From contig OZ220465.1 in the NCBI GenBank assembly GCA_965115815.1, forward strand, positions 3,968,001 to 4,032,000: 64,000 nt of DNA. The letters are read 5' to 3'. This document shows, piece by piece, positions 8,648 through 17,930 of this stretch. The DNA is from VXPW01 sp965115815 (GTDB taxonomy: Bacteria; Pseudomonadota; Alphaproteobacteria; TMED109). The position numbers and the translations under genes are program-made. Positions within the stretch are counted from its first letter, which is position 1; every line of letters begins with the position of its first letter. Under the pieces are notes generated by a model, which saw only the letters and a program-made list of their open reading frames with translations, was not told the origin of the DNA and ran no database searches.

Positions 8648-10639
8648 ATGGATTCCATCGCACAGGCGCTGGCGAGCCCCAAGATGATCTGGCTCGCCGT
8701 GTTCGTCCTCCTGTATTGGGGCTACTGCATCTTCTGGGGGGTCAAGGGGGCGCTGGACGCCCGCACGGCGTCCGACTACTTCATCGCCGGACGGCGGATC
8801 TCGGTCTTCGTATTCGTGCTGGCCGCAACCGCGACTTCGTTCTCCGGCTGGACGTTCATGGGACACCCCGGCCTGATCTACCGCGACGGATTCCCCTACG
8901 CCTACGCGTCGTTCTACGCCATCACGATTCCGTTTACCGGCGTGTTGTTCCTGAAACGCCAGTGGATGCTCGGCAAGCGCTTCGGATTCGTGACTCCGGG
9001 CGAGATGCTGTCCACCTACTTTCGCTCGGACGCGATCCGCGTACTGGTGGTCATCGTGGCCCTGGTGTTCTCGATCCCGTACCTCGGAGTGCAACTGCGG
9101 GCGTCCGGATTCCTGTTCAACGTCCTGACCGACGGGTTGCTCGATGTCGAGGTCGGGATGTGGCTGCTGTCCATGGTCGTGCTGATCTACGTGGCGTCCG
9201 GCGGGCTGCGGGCCGTCGCCTACGTGGATACGCTGCAGTGCATCCTGCTGGCGGGCGGGATCGTGGTGATCGGGATTCTGACCCTCGCCTATGTCGGCGG
9301 CCTCGGAAACCTCGTGGAAGGCATCCGGCTGCTCGCGGAACACGACACCACGCGCACACCCGACGGCTACAGCCACTATGTCGCGATTCCGGGCGTGATC
9401 CAGTTCGTGGAGGCCGGTCCCTCGGCCGTGGGCGGCGCGTGGACCGGAATCATGGTGCTCACCTACATGATGGCCCTGATGGGCATCCAGGCGGCACCTG
9501 CGTTCACGATGTGGGCGTACTCCAATCGGGATCCGTCGCCGTTCGCCCCGCAGCAGGTGTGGGCCTCTTCCTTCGGGATCGGCGCCATCCTGTTCACGTT
9601 CACCGCCATTCAGGGCATGGGCGGCCACCTGCTGGGGGCCAACTCGGCGTTTCTGGCCGTGGCGCCGGAAGCCGTGACCAACGTCATCGGCCCCGGGCTG
9701 ACGACGGGTGATCTCATGACCGAGGCCGGCAAGCAGGGCATGCTGGTGCCGCAGCTCATCAACCTGCTGGAGGGCACGGCACCGTGGTTGCTGGCGCTGC
9801 TGTCGGTGTGCGCGCTGGCCGCCATGCAATCGACCGGCGCGGCCTACATGTCCACGGCCGGCGGCATGCTGACCCGCGACGTGATCAAGCACTATCTGAT
9901 GCCGGACGCGAGCCACGCCGCTCAGAAGACGTTCGGCCGGATCGGCGTCGCGCTCATCGTGTTCGCAGCGCTGGTGGTGGCGACCGTATCGAGTGATGCG
10001 CTGGTCCTGCTGGGCGGCCTCGCGGTGGCGTACGGGTTTCAGATGTGGCCCTCCCTGATTGCCGTGTGCTGGTGGCCGTGGCTGACCCGGTCCGGCGTGG
10101 TTTGCGGGTTGATCGCCGGACTGATCGCGGTCACCCTGACGGAGAACCTCGGGCGGGACTGGTTCGGAATCGAGGCGTGGGGCCGGTGGCCGCTCACCAT
10201 CCATTCGGCCGGCTGGGGAATCATCTTCAATCTCGGGGTGGCTCTGATCGTGTCGTATTTCACGCAGGACGAGACCGAAACGCGGCACCGGATGACGTAT
10301 CATGCCTTCCTGCGCGAGCACGCCGGCCTGCCGGCGGAGAAGCGGTCGCTGGTGCCGGTCGCGTGGATCATCACGCTGTTGTGGTTCTTCTTCGGGATCG
10401 GGCCGGGCGCCGTGATCGGCAACTGGATCTTTGGCGATCCGAACACACCGGATGCATGGGCCTTCGGAATTCCGTCGATCTGGGCGTGGCAGATCCTGTT
10501 CTGGGCGGTGGGCGTCTACATGATGTGGATGCTGGCCTATCGCATGGAGCTGTCGACGCCGCCCGCCAAGGAGGTCCGGCCGATCGCGGAAGACATCGGC
10601 GACCCGGTGGCCGGCGGCCCTTCGGCAGCCCGGGGCTGA
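8648..10639 (+). CDS. Sodium:solute symporter (SSS family)
   Basis: A 663-residue integral membrane protein of the solute:sodium symporter family, which imports small organic solutes with Na+. About 13-14 hydrophobic segments can be traced, from IWLAVFVLLYWGYCIFW (residue 13) to the C-terminal WQILFWAVGVYMMWMLAY. Family blocks seen include SDYFIAGR, ATATSFSGWTFMGHPG and AAMQSTGAAYMSTAGGMLTRD (the Na+-site region). The ATG at 8648 has AGGAGA upstream; the longer frame reaching back to 8477 overlaps msrA and lacks hydrophobic character. The substrate cannot be read from sequence. The C-terminal part with extra TM segments and the following small membrane gene resemble the large symporters that work with small accessory proteins. 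Confidence 0.92.
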   Translation: MDSIAQALASPKMIWLAVFVLLYWGYCIFWGVKGALDARTASDYFIAGRRISVFVFVLAATATSFSGWTFMGHPGLIYRDGFPYAYASFYAITIPFTGVLFLKRQWMLGKRFGFVTPGEMLSTYFRSDAIRVLVVIVALVFSIPYLGVQLRASGFLFNVLTDGLLDVEVGMWLLSMVVLIYVASGGLRAVAYVDTLQCILLAGGIVVIGILTLAYVGGLGNLVEGIRLLAEHDTTRTPDGYSHYVAIPGVIQFVEAGPSAVGGAWTGIMVLTYMMALMGIQAAPAFTMWAYSNRDPSPFAPQQVWASSFGIGAILFTFTAIQGMGGHLLGANSAFLAVAPEAVTNVIGPGLTTGDLMTEAGKQGMLVPQLINLLEGTAPWLLALLSVCALAAMQSTGAAYMSTAGGMLTRDVIKHYLMPDASHAAQKTFGRIGVALIVFAALVVATVSSDALVLLGGLAVAYGFQMWPSLIAVCWWPWLTRSGVVCGLIAGLIAVTLTENLGRDWFGIEAWGRWPLTIHSAGWGIIFNLGVALIVSYFTQDETETRHRMTYHAFLREHAGLPAEKRSLVPVAWIITLLWFFFGIGPGAVIGNWIFGDPNTPDAWAFGIPSIWAWQILFWAVGVYMMWMLAYRMELSTPPAKEVRPIAEDIGDPVAGGPSAARG

Positions 10640-10678
10640 CGGCGGGGGGCGCGCCCTCGGCCCTGCAGGAGATGGGGC

Positions 10679-10906
10679 GTGGCGGGTTTCGTACTGACGA
10701 CCGGACTGCTTGCGGCCGCGCTGTGGCTGCCGGTATCCCGGTTGGTGTGGACGCTCAGTGTCCGGCGCCTCGAACGGCGTACCCGGCGCCGACTGGCGGC
10801 GGACGAAATCGCGGGCCAGAAGCGCCGGGCCGGCGTCGTCGCCGTCCTGGTCGTGGTGCCGTTCGCCTGCCTGTTCCAGGTCTGGCTGCTGTCCACCCGT
10901 GCATGA
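10679..10906 (+). CDS. Small two-TM protein, probable symporter partner
   Basis: A 75-residue protein starting at GTG 10679 after AGGAGATG. It has an N-terminal membrane segment (FVLTTGLLAAALWLPVS), a short Arg-rich loop and a second segment (GVVAVLVVVPFACLFQVWLL). It follows the symporter by 39 bases on the same strand and overlaps the next gene by 8 bases. Small two-TM proteins encoded directly after SSS symporters are often accessory subunits; this is inferred from position and topology, not from a recognised family. Confidence 0.7.
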   Translation: MAGFVLTTGLLAAALWLPVSRLVWTLSVRRLERRTRRRLAADEIAGQKRRAGVVAVLVVVPFACLFQVWLLSTRA

Positions 10907-11480
10907 GCGCCGGTACCGATGGCTTTCGCGGGCGGCGGCAGCCTTGGCCGTGTGCACGGTCGCCGGGCTGCTCGCGGAGTATCTGGATCTTGCGGGCCGG
11001 TACCCCGGCCGCATTGCCTACCGTGAGGGAAACCGTGCGTTTCTGGATGGCCGGTACGAAGAGGCGCTGCAGAAATACCGTGCCGCACTTTCCGCCGACG
11101 AAGGAAACGCGTACGCGGCAGAGGGAATCGCGCGCAGCCTGCAGCATCTGCAGCGGTACGACGCGGCCCTCGCGGCCTTCGACGCGGCCCTCGCCATCGA
11201 ACCCGCGTTCGCCGCCGGTATCGCCAACCGCGGCATCCTGCTGGATACGATGGGCCGTCATGAGGAAGCACGCGACGCGTACCGGCAGGCGCTGGTCCTG
11301 GATCCGGACCTGTCGGACGGCATGCACTGGATCGACCGTCTCCTGTATAATGTTCAGGTGCGGCCGCCGACCATCAGGGACCGCATGCACTATCTCGATG
11401 AACAGCTTCAACTGCCCGAGCACCGGCAGGTACTCGTCCGGCCACAGCAAGACCTGCTGCAGCGTCCGTACGAACGCTGA
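10899..11480 (+). CDS. TPR-repeat protein, membrane-anchored
   Basis: The GTG at 10899 overlaps the end of the preceding small gene, suggesting coupled translation in the symporter operon. The 193-residue product has an N-terminal membrane segment (AAAALAVCTVAGLLAEYL), then about three tetratricopeptide repeats (GNRAFLDGRYEEALQKYRAAL, LQHLQRYDAALAAFDAALAI, DTMGRHEEARDAYRQALVL). It is likely exposed on the periplasmic face and mediates protein contacts. The frame is open further upstream (to 10710), but that overlaps the small membrane gene completely. Confidence 0.75.
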   Translation: MHERRYRWLSRAAAALAVCTVAGLLAEYLDLAGRYPGRIAYREGNRAFLDGRYEEALQKYRAALSADEGNAYAAEGIARSLQHLQRYDAALAAFDAALAIEPAFAAGIANRGILLDTMGRHEEARDAYRQALVLDPDLSDGMHWIDRLLYNVQVRPPTIRDRMHYLDEQLQLPEHRQVLVRPQQDLLQRPYER

Positions 11481-11493
11481 GCGCGCCGGCGCG

Positions 11494-11676
11494 CTATCCG
11501 AACGCGGGAAGCCCGAGAATGTCGACCGTCAGAACCCGCAGCGCGAAGACCAGCGCGATGCAGCCGAACAGGAGCCGCACCCCGTCGCGTTCGCCGTCCT
11601 CGTCCCGAAACGTGATCCCGTGCCAAGCGACCGCTCCGGTGGCGGCGAGAAAGATCCAGTCGACCAGTGCATCCAT
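11494..11676 (-). CDS. Small two-TM membrane protein
   Basis: A 60-residue frame on the minus strand starting MDALVDWIFLAATGAVAWHG and ending DILGLPAFG. It has two hydrophobic segments separated by an acidic/basic loop (FRDEDGERDGVR), a common design of tiny inner-membrane proteins. It is convergent with the TPR gene, with 13 bases between the stops. No clear ribosome binding site is visible, so expression is uncertain. Confidence 0.5.
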   Translation of the reverse strand: MDALVDWIFLAATGAVAWHGITFRDEDGERDGVRLLFGCIALVFALRVLTVDILGLPAFG

Positions 11677-12599
11677 GGGGATCCGGGAGATCCCCCGATC
11701 AGCGACCGGTCGGGAGGGCCCGGCGTTCGGCCGGCCGCCGACCGGCCGGCGCGAACCGGGCAAGGTGGCGGGCCGGGCCGATGCCGCGCGCGAGACGGTC
11801 CGGGAACGTCGGCTCGGAGTCGGGTCGGGCCCAGCCGCCGGACCGGTACCGATACGCCCGCTGGGGTCCACGACGCCCACGAAACTCAAGGGGCTGCGCC
11901 GCGCCGGGCGCGGGATCCGGACCCCGCCCCGGCCGGAACGGCAGGCATCTGGATCGTCTCCAACACATGGCGCGGATCTCGGGGGCGGCAGGGACGACTT
12001 CCAGCATATCCGCGTACCGGTCGTCCGCGCGATCGGACCCATCGAAGATGTCGACCCCTGCCCCCGGGGCCGGAACGCGGTACCGACGGACACCCGCGAG
12101 CTGCCCCTCACGGATGCGGACCGGCGCCGGCCCGGGCGAAGGTCCCCGGAAGACCGGGGCGCCCGGCCCCCGCAACGGCGACCGCGGCCGGCGGCGGCCG
12201 TCGTCCCGGAGGTCCGGGCCGGCATCGGGCCGCCCGTCCGGTCTTGCCTCCGGAACGGCGCGCCCGCACCGCGCCTCCGGGCTAGGCGGGTCGCCGGCGC
12301 GGCCCCCTGTCCGGGCACCGTGATGCGCACCTCGGGCGCGATGCGTGCAAGGGGAGATCCGCGCCGAACCTGCTTCCCGGTCTTCGACCGGAGGCGACGG
12401 GTTGCTGCAGGCCCGATCCCGCCGGGCGCCGACCGCATCGGGCGCCGGGTCGTCGCCGCTGCACGGTTTCGGCCCGGCACGCGCCCGGAGGCACCGGAAC
12501 GGCGTCAGGACGGGGGCCGGGCAGGCGGGGGGCAGGGGGTATCGACCCGCCGGCGGCGGTGCGCCCGCGGTCGGGCAGGAACCGGTACCGGAAATCGCA
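11677..12599. other. About 920 bp without a supported gene
   Basis: Very GC-rich sequence with long open frames on both strands, but none has family-like composition or a convincing start. The minus-strand frame (12175-11699) has an acidic patch (DIFDGSDRADDRYADMLEVV) that could be a decayed gene. I cannot name it. Confidence 0.5.
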
Positions 12600-13979
12600 A
12601 TGGGCCGGAATCACGAAACCCCTGACCAAGATCCGGTCGACGCCCGGATCGGCGGGCAGACCCGGAGGCACGCCCGGCTCGGTCTGGAGGCCGGCCGGGT
12701 CGCCGCCCGCTACGTGGGCCGGCGGGCAAGCCGCCGACCGGACACGGGAGCTTCCGGCGCTGCCGATCTGGTCCGGGCGCTGGGAGGGCTCAAGGGCCCG
12801 GTCATGAAGGTCGGGCAGCTGCTGGCGGCCGTGCCCGACCTGCTGCCGCCCGAGTACGCCCGGCAGCTCCGCACCCTGCAGGCCAACGCGCCGCCCATGG
12901 GATGGCTGTTCGTGCGGCGGCGCATGGCGGCGGAACTGGGAGCCGGATGGCAGGACCGGTTCGAGCGGTTCGGCCGGACGGCCGCGCATGCGGCATCGCT
13001 CGGCCAGGTCCATCGTGCCCGCGCCGGGGGCCGTGAGTTGGCGCTCAAGCTGCAGTATCCCGACATGGCCTCGACGGTACAGGCAGACCTCCGGCAGCTG
13101 CGGTTCTTTCTGGGGCTGGTCGGCCGCTACGACCGCGCCATCCACACCAGCGAAATCTATGCGGAACTGGCCGCACGGCTGCAGGAGGAACTCGACTACG
13201 ATCGCGAACGCAGGACCATGGAGATGTTTGCGCACGTGCTGGCGACGACCGAGGGCGTTCGGGTTCCGGAATCCGTCGCGGACCTGTGCACCGGGCGGCT
13301 GCTCGCCATGACCTGGCTCGAAGGCCGGCAACTGAGTGAGTTCGCCGATTCTCCGCAGGCCCTCCGGGACCGGGCTGCACTCCGGCTGTTCCAAGCTTGG
13401 TATCGTCCGTTCTACCGGTATGGCCTGATTCATGGGGATCCCCATCCCGGCAATTACTCGCTCGCCGCAGACGGAACCCTGAACCTGCTCGATTTCGGAT
13501 GCGTGCGCACGTTCGAGCCGCGTTTCGTCGAAGGCGTGATCAATCTGTACCGGGCCAAACGCGACGGCGACGAGGATCTGGCGGTGGCCGCCTACGAATC
13601 GTGGGGGTTTGCCGGCCTCTCGCGCGAGATGCTGGCCGTGCTCGACCTCTGGGCGGACTACCTGTACGCGCCGCTGCTGGAGGATCATGCCCGCCCGATT
13701 CAGGAAGGCACCAGCGAAGGGCGGCGCATCGTCGGGCAGGTCCACCGGGAATTGCGCCGCCTGGGCGGCGTGAAGCCGCCGAGGGAATTCGTCCTGGTCG
13801 ACCGCGCCGCAATTGGTCTGGGATCGGTCTTCACCGTGCTCGGAGCCCGGCTCAACTGGCATCGGATGATCGAAGAGCTCATCGGCGGATTTTCCGTCGA
13901 ATCGCTGGCCCGCAACCAGCGCCGCATGCTGCAGCAGGCCGGTTTCGCACCCCTCGAGACCCCGCCGTCGACGGGCTGA
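12600..13979 (+). CDS. ABC1/UbiB-family atypical kinase
   Basis: A 459-residue member of the ABC1 (UbiB/COQ8/ADCK) atypical kinase family, whose members support ubiquinone synthesis and lipid-related processes. Diagnostic blocks in order: KVGQLLA (KxGQ motif, near residue 70), AAHAASLGQVHRA (the Ala-rich loop replacing the usual P-loop, near 134), LALKLQYPD (ATP-binding Lys), LIHGDPHPGNY (catalytic loop, near 278) and LLDFGCVR (metal-binding DFG). The open frame reaches back to 12345; I chose the ATG at 12600 because upstream residues are low-complexity, but no strong ribosome binding site decides it. It stands alone, not with ubiE/ubiJ, so the ubiquinone role is only family-level inference. 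Confidence 0.9.
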   Translation: MGRNHETPDQDPVDARIGGQTRRHARLGLEAGRVAARYVGRRASRRPDTGASGAADLVRALGGLKGPVMKVGQLLAAVPDLLPPEYARQLRTLQANAPPMGWLFVRRRMAAELGAGWQDRFERFGRTAAHAASLGQVHRARAGGRELALKLQYPDMASTVQADLRQLRFFLGLVGRYDRAIHTSEIYAELAARLQEELDYDRERRTMEMFAHVLATTEGVRVPESVADLCTGRLLAMTWLEGRQLSEFADSPQALRDRAALRLFQAWYRPFYRYGLIHGDPHPGNYSLAADGTLNLLDFGCVRTFEPRFVEGVINLYRAKRDGDEDLAVAAYESWGFAGLSREMLAVLDLWADYLYAPLLEDHARPIQEGTSEGRRIVGQVHRELRRLGGVKPPREFVLVDRAAIGLGSVFTVLGARLNWHRMIEELIGGFSVESLARNQRRMLQQAGFAPLETPPSTG

Positions 13980-14189
13980 CGGCGGCGACCGGCCGGAAGC
14001 CGTGGGAGCATGCAGGCCTGCCCTGCCCATCGGACACATTTCCCGCTCGACTCGCTGATTCGTTCGCGCGATCGTCGCACGCATGGACGGCCCGGTTTCG
14101 ATTCCGAGCGCGCTTTCCTCGGCGTAGGGCATGAAGAATCCGTCGCGGATCCTGGCGCAGCCGGAGGTCTCACGTGCCGCGCCCGGCCG

Positions 14190-15005
14190 CAGGGTATGCG
14201 AGGCTTTCGGCTTCGTTGACCTTCGCGGGCGACTGCAGGTCACGAGCTGCCGTTCCGCCCTTCGCCGCTTGGAGCGGGCGGGCAGGAGCGTTCTTCCTTT
14301 GCCCCGCCGTGGCGGCGGCCGGGGGATCGTGGCCCGCAGGGAGATGGCGGTGGCCGAGCCTGTGGGTCTTCTGGCCCGCGCGGGCGGGGGCCTCGAGCTG
14401 GTCCGGGTCGAGGGATCGGAGCTCCGGCTGGGGTTCAACGAGCTGAGTGCATCGGAGCATCCGCGCCGCGCCCGGCTTCACGTCGGTCGTCAGCTGCGCT
14501 CCCTGGTCGGGTCGTCCCACGGCTGGCTCGGCGGGTTGCTGTTTACCCCTGCGACGCGAGTCCTGACGGCGCGGGATACCTGGCTCAGCTGGGACGATGC
14601 GAGCCGCGAGCGACATCTCGACGAGGCGATCGGCCGGGCGCGGTTCCTGATCCATCCGTCGGTTGACCGTGCGTGATCTTGCATCGCGGGTTCCGGGCCT
14701 GGCGGCCCGGCGCGTGGTGGGGGACTTCGCGGCAGCCTATGGCCTCCATCCGGTTCTGGCCGAGACCTTGGTCGCGCCGGAGTACCGGGGCAGCGGCTTC
14801 CTGGCGGCTGGCTGGCGCGGTGTCGGCGAGACCTCCGGGCGCCGGCTTCGGGACGGCGTGGCGGAACCGGCGAAGCGCATCCTTCTGCTGCCGCTGGCGG
14901 CGGACTGGGACACCTGCCTGGAGACACGGCGTGTCCTGGCGCCCGGGGACGGTCTCGACAGCGCGGCCTGGGCAGAGAACGAATTCGACGCCGCGCCCTT
15001 GGGAA
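14190..15005 (+). pseudogene. DruA-domain fragment of an IS4-type transposase
   Basis: Frame pieces (to 14676, then from about 14665 in another frame) match the N-terminal DruA/DUF4338 half of the transposase at 55246-57618: LRLGFNELSASEHP against its LRFREHP region, WLSWDDASRERHLDEAIGRARFLI against WIGWDETARSQHLNHAVIGRSRFLI, LVAPEYRGSGFLAAGWRGVGETSGR against the ETFVDPETHAGTVF block. The last matching residues are AENEFDAAPLG, where the catalytic domain should begin. One frameshift lies near 14670 and the DDE half is missing. The three-gene cassette starts 57 bases later, so the cassette abuts a truncated mobile element. Confidence 0.8.
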
Positions 15006-15031
15006 GGGGGCGCTTCACTTTTTACTTCACA

Positions 15032-15037
15032 TATACT
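15032..15037 (+). promoter_or_regulatory. Possible -10 box of the accessory cassette
   Basis: TATACT lies in a short AT-rich stretch 24 bases before the ATG of the first cassette gene, in an otherwise GC-rich region. No -35 box at standard spacing is clear, so this is tentative. Confidence 0.3.
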
Positions 15038-15061
15038 GGGGAGGACGAGAGGAACCATCAC

Positions 15062-15880
15062 ATGACCGAACCGTGGCCGCTGAACCCCACGCCGACGCCG
15101 GAGGTGCCGCTCGGCGAGGCACCGTTGGCGCGTGTCCTGGCTCAGGCGCGATTCCCGACCATCCTCGCGATCCGTGACGCCGACAAGGTCGCCGGATTTC
15201 AGGAGGCACTGCGCGAGACCTATCCCAATCTCCGCCGAGAGCAGGTCCACAGTATCGAGATCGCCGGCGATCGAACCCCGGACGTGCGCCAAGACCTCAT
15301 CTGGCGCCTCGCCGATCAGGAGACAGAGCCCCGCTGGCAGGTGTCGCTCGGGGTGAACTTCGTGGCCCTTGACACCTCGGACTACAACAGCCGGGCCGAT
15401 TTTCTCGCCCGGCTGCGCGACGTCCTCACCGCGCTCGAGCAGGCGTTCAACCCCGCCTCGACCAGCCGCTTCGGATTGCGCTACATCGACCACCTCACAG
15501 GCGAGGCGGTCGATCGCATTGAGGAGCTGATCCACACCGAAATCCTGGGAATGATCCAGCGGCCCCAGAATCTTGACCCCACACTCAGGGACTCCGTCAT
15601 CCATCAGATAACCGAGACGCAGTTCCTCGCCCCAAACGGCAACCGCATCCAGGGTCGATGGGGAAAACTGCCCGCGAACGCGACCTACGACCCCAACGCC
15701 CTCGCGCCGGTCGCAGAGCCCAGCTGGGTTCTGGATCTCGACATGTTCACGACCGAGTCGCGACCCTTTGTCTGCGAAGACCTGCTGACAACCGCGACGG
15801 GCTTTGCCGAATGTCTCTATTGGTTCTTCCGCCAGATGGTTACGATGGAGTTCCTGAGGTTCCACGGAGGCGAACCATGA
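15062..15880 (+). CDS. TIGR04255-family protein (sporadically distributed)
   Basis: A 272-residue soluble protein starting MTEPWPLNPTPTPEVPLGEA, with GGGGAGGACGAGAGGAA upstream. Family-like features are the N-terminal PLxRVLAQARFPTILAI block, a central WQVSLGVNFVALDTSDYNSR strand-turn region, and FGLRYIDHL (near residue 137). These match the TIGR04255 family, defined by its patchy distribution and without known biochemistry. Its stop overlaps the next gene's start (ATGA), so the two are translationally coupled. The longer frame to 14663 belongs to the upstream DruA fragment. The three-gene operon and its place beside mobile DNA suggest an accessory (defence or toxin-antitoxin) role; that part is inference. 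Confidence 0.8.
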   Translation: MTEPWPLNPTPTPEVPLGEAPLARVLAQARFPTILAIRDADKVAGFQEALRETYPNLRREQVHSIEIAGDRTPDVRQDLIWRLADQETEPRWQVSLGVNFVALDTSDYNSRADFLARLRDVLTALEQAFNPASTSRFGLRYIDHLTGEAVDRIEELIHTEILGMIQRPQNLDPTLRDSVIHQITETQFLAPNGNRIQGRWGKLPANATYDPNALAPVAEPSWVLDLDMFTTESRPFVCEDLLTTATGFAECLYWFFRQMVTMEFLRFHGGEP

Positions 15881-16554
15881 TCGCGACCGCGCGGCGCGAC
15901 ACACCATACAGCCACATCTCGGCGCTCGGCCCTGCGTATCGCCCGGCTCTGGACGCCGACTTTATCCTGGCGGAGCCGATGACGGCGAACACCTACCCCG
16001 AGGGGCGGTGGGGAATGTGGACGACCGGCACGCCTGGTTGTTCGCGCGCCGCTTTGGGCCCGGCGGCGCAATTCGACTACATGCCCGCGGAATCCACGAC
16101 CGAGGCCATCATGGAGATCCGCCGCCGCTCAGGGCTGACGTGGAAGGAGCTCGCCGATCTGTTCGAGGTCTCGCGTCGCAGCGTCCATCACTGGGCGAAC
16201 GGCAATCCCGTCAGCGCCGGGCGCGAACGAACCCTTCGTCGGATGCTGGCCGCCCTTCGCCATCTCGACAGGGGCAGCCAAGTTGACACCCGCGCCTTGC
16301 TGCTTGCGGTTGACCCGGCTACCGGGGTTTCAACGCTCGACCTCTTGCAGACCGGCCGATTCGACGACGCCACGGCGCGCGTGGCCGGCGGCCGGGCACC
16401 CGCGCGTCACCGCGTGCCCCTGTCGTCGAACGCCCAAGATGCACGCCGCCCGCCGGCCCCGGCGCTCCTTCTCAGGGCCGAACAAGATCAGCCCCATGTG
16501 CCGGCTAAGGCCCGCACTGTCCGGCCGGAGCGGACACCCAAGGCGTCGGGCTAG
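15877..16554 (+). CDS. Helix-turn-helix protein of the accessory cassette
   Basis: A 225-residue protein whose ATG overlaps the preceding stop. The centre (about residues 77-125) is a DNA-binding helix-turn-helix: EAIMEIRRRSGLTWKELADL followed by FEVSRRSVHHWANG and NPVSAGRERTLRRML. This is close to XRE-type or MerR-like helices. The N-terminal 70 residues are Ala/Thr/Pro-rich, with no motif I recognise. The C-terminal 80 residues are basic and proline-rich, and the last 40 may be unstructured. It is probably the regulator or antitoxin-like member of the operon. Confidence 0.75.
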   Translation: MIATARRDTPYSHISALGPAYRPALDADFILAEPMTANTYPEGRWGMWTTGTPGCSRAALGPAAQFDYMPAESTTEAIMEIRRRSGLTWKELADLFEVSRRSVHHWANGNPVSAGRERTLRRMLAALRHLDRGSQVDTRALLLAVDPATGVSTLDLLQTGRFDDATARVAGGRAPARHRVPLSSNAQDARRPPAPALLLRAEQDQPHVPAKARTVRPERTPKASG

Positions 16555-16560
16555 GGTTTC

Positions 16561-17424
16561 GTGGCCCTGACGGGGGAGGACGAACAAACGATCGACCAAG
16601 CCCTTCAGGCTTGGCGTCAGGGAGACATCTCCCTGGACGCCGGCCTGGAGTTCCTTCATCTCGCCGATCTGTCTCGTCCGCACAGCCACGCATCCATCCA
16701 AGTCACCGAGGCCCTCGCGGACGCCGGTGGAGCCATTGAGGCCGGTGCCACCCCCGTGCTGGACGAAGTGCGTGGTATGGTAATGCTCAGTCAGACCTGC
16801 GATGTCATTCGCGGCTGTCGCGCCCGGCCGTTCGTCGAGATCGCCCCCCTCATCGAGGTCCCTGAGCAATGGGTCGAAGAGATCCGCCGTCTCAAGAGAC
16901 CCGCCTTCGCCTACGTGCCGATCGTCGCCGGCGACCGTCTTGTCGCCGATCTCGACCGTACCATGACCGTCGAGAAGGCCCTCGTCGCCGGATGGGCCCG
17001 CACTCCCGGCTGGGAAACCGACGACGAGTTGCGGAACTTCGCCAGCGCGCTCGCCCGCAAGAGATCGCGATTCGCCTTTCCCGACGATTTCGTTGCCGCC
17101 GCCGCGGATCTGCAGAGTCGTCTGGCGGCCAGACACAACAGACAGACCACCGAGGGCGCTCATCTCCGGGCGCTCCGCGAGATCAGGGTCCGCGCCTCGC
17201 CATCTTGGGACAACGGCGAGGTTCTGCTGAGCTGGTGGTTCCTCAAGGACGCCGACCCGGCGGAGGCCGACTGGGTAGCGTCTCTCAAAAGCTGGCTTGA
17301 TCTCTTCGACTCGACCGGCCGGTTCCGCCTCGATGCGTCCATCGCCTGCCGCCTCGAGGATATGACCGCCAGAGACTACGTCGAAAGCGACCGTCTCGAT
17401 CTCGACCGCTTGTCTGCGGCCTGA
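16561..17424 (+). CDS. Unknown protein with SQTCD motif
   Basis: A 287-residue soluble protein starting at GTG 16561, 6 bases after the helix-turn-helix gene. I do not recognise a characterised family. The most distinctive part is a hydrophobic strand followed by MVMLSQTCDVIRGC and RPFVEIAPLIEVP (residues about 76-105), a 'SQTCD' pattern I associate with uncharacterised proteins of accessory loci. A central FAYVPIV strand and an acidic C-terminal tail follow. No membrane segment or nuclease motif is evident. The conserved Cys-Asp in a strand end could be catalytic or metal-binding; this is speculation. Operon structure links it to the two upstream genes. Confidence 0.7.
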   Translation: MALTGEDEQTIDQALQAWRQGDISLDAGLEFLHLADLSRPHSHASIQVTEALADAGGAIEAGATPVLDEVRGMVMLSQTCDVIRGCRARPFVEIAPLIEVPEQWVEEIRRLKRPAFAYVPIVAGDRLVADLDRTMTVEKALVAGWARTPGWETDDELRNFASALARKRSRFAFPDDFVAAAADLQSRLAARHNRQTTEGAHLRALREIRVRASPSWDNGEVLLSWWFLKDADPAEADWVASLKSWLDLFDSTGRFRLDASIACRLEDMTARDYVESDRLDLDRLSAA

Positions 17425-17522
17425 CCGCCGGCACCCTGGCCACGAACTGCCTACCCCTCCGCACTCACTTCGCCTCGCCCTGTCCCGACGCCACTCCGTT
17501 CCGCATGATGGCGGGCTAATTC

Positions 17523-17605
17523 GTGCCTGCCCGGAAAATCCCTAAGAGTCGGATTACATGAATGAAAGCCCAATATTGACAGGGCGAAGATTCATCGAAT
17601 CCAGG
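17523..17605 (+). repeat. Truncated MITE-D copy
   Basis: Starts GTGCCTGCCCGGAAAATCCC and matches the left 80 bases of the MITEs at 31037-31229 and 32634-32825 (inverted). It stops exactly where a TATCTACTCACC-ended element begins, so it was cut by that insertion. Confidence 0.8.
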
Positions 17606-17810
17606 TATCTACTCACCCCCCCCCTACTGATGACGAATCGTTGTATCTACTCACCCCCTACTGATGACGAAGATCGACCCGCTTCTTGTCAGCCGGAACA
17701 CGCACCTCCGGTCATCGGTCGCGAGCGAGTTAAAGGGACAAGGAAAAATGCCGGATCCGAACCCGTCAGGAAAAACGATTCGTCATCAGTAGGGGGGGGG
17801 TGAGTAGATA
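17606..17810. repeat. TATCTACTCACC-ended MITE with an extra solo end
   Basis: A solo terminal repeat (17606-17640) is followed by a complete 168-bp unit (17643-17810) with inverted ends TATCTACTCACCCCCTACTG. The same ends bound the full element at 46012-48699 and a second MITE at 30871-31036. The interior is part of that element's terminal arm. Confidence 0.85.
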
Positions 17811-17836
17811 CGTCAGTTCAACATTTCTGCACTACT
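17811..17836. repeat. Solo right end of IS630
   Basis: CGTCAGTTCAACATTTCTGC followed by ACTACTAG matches the right ends of the IS630 copies at 6314 and 32627 with a few differences. No transposase is attached. It is a relic of a deleted copy. Confidence 0.75.
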
Positions 17837-17930
17837 AGTCGGATGGCATTTGTGGGCAATGGGCAGGGCCTGCCGCTGGCGGTGCGGCCGAGGTCCGGGG
17901 GGTCTTGCGCCCCGGATCCGGCGGGCGCGC

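Noticed and set aside
10899..11480. TPR gene start at 10710
   Set aside because: It would overlap the whole small membrane gene; the GTG at 10899 directly precedes the hydrophobic anchor and fits a coupled start.
11699..12175. Minus-strand frame with an acidic patch between the small membrane gene and the ABC1 kinase
   Set aside because: Most of it is Arg/Pro/Gly-rich low complexity; without a homologue it is not supportable as a gene.
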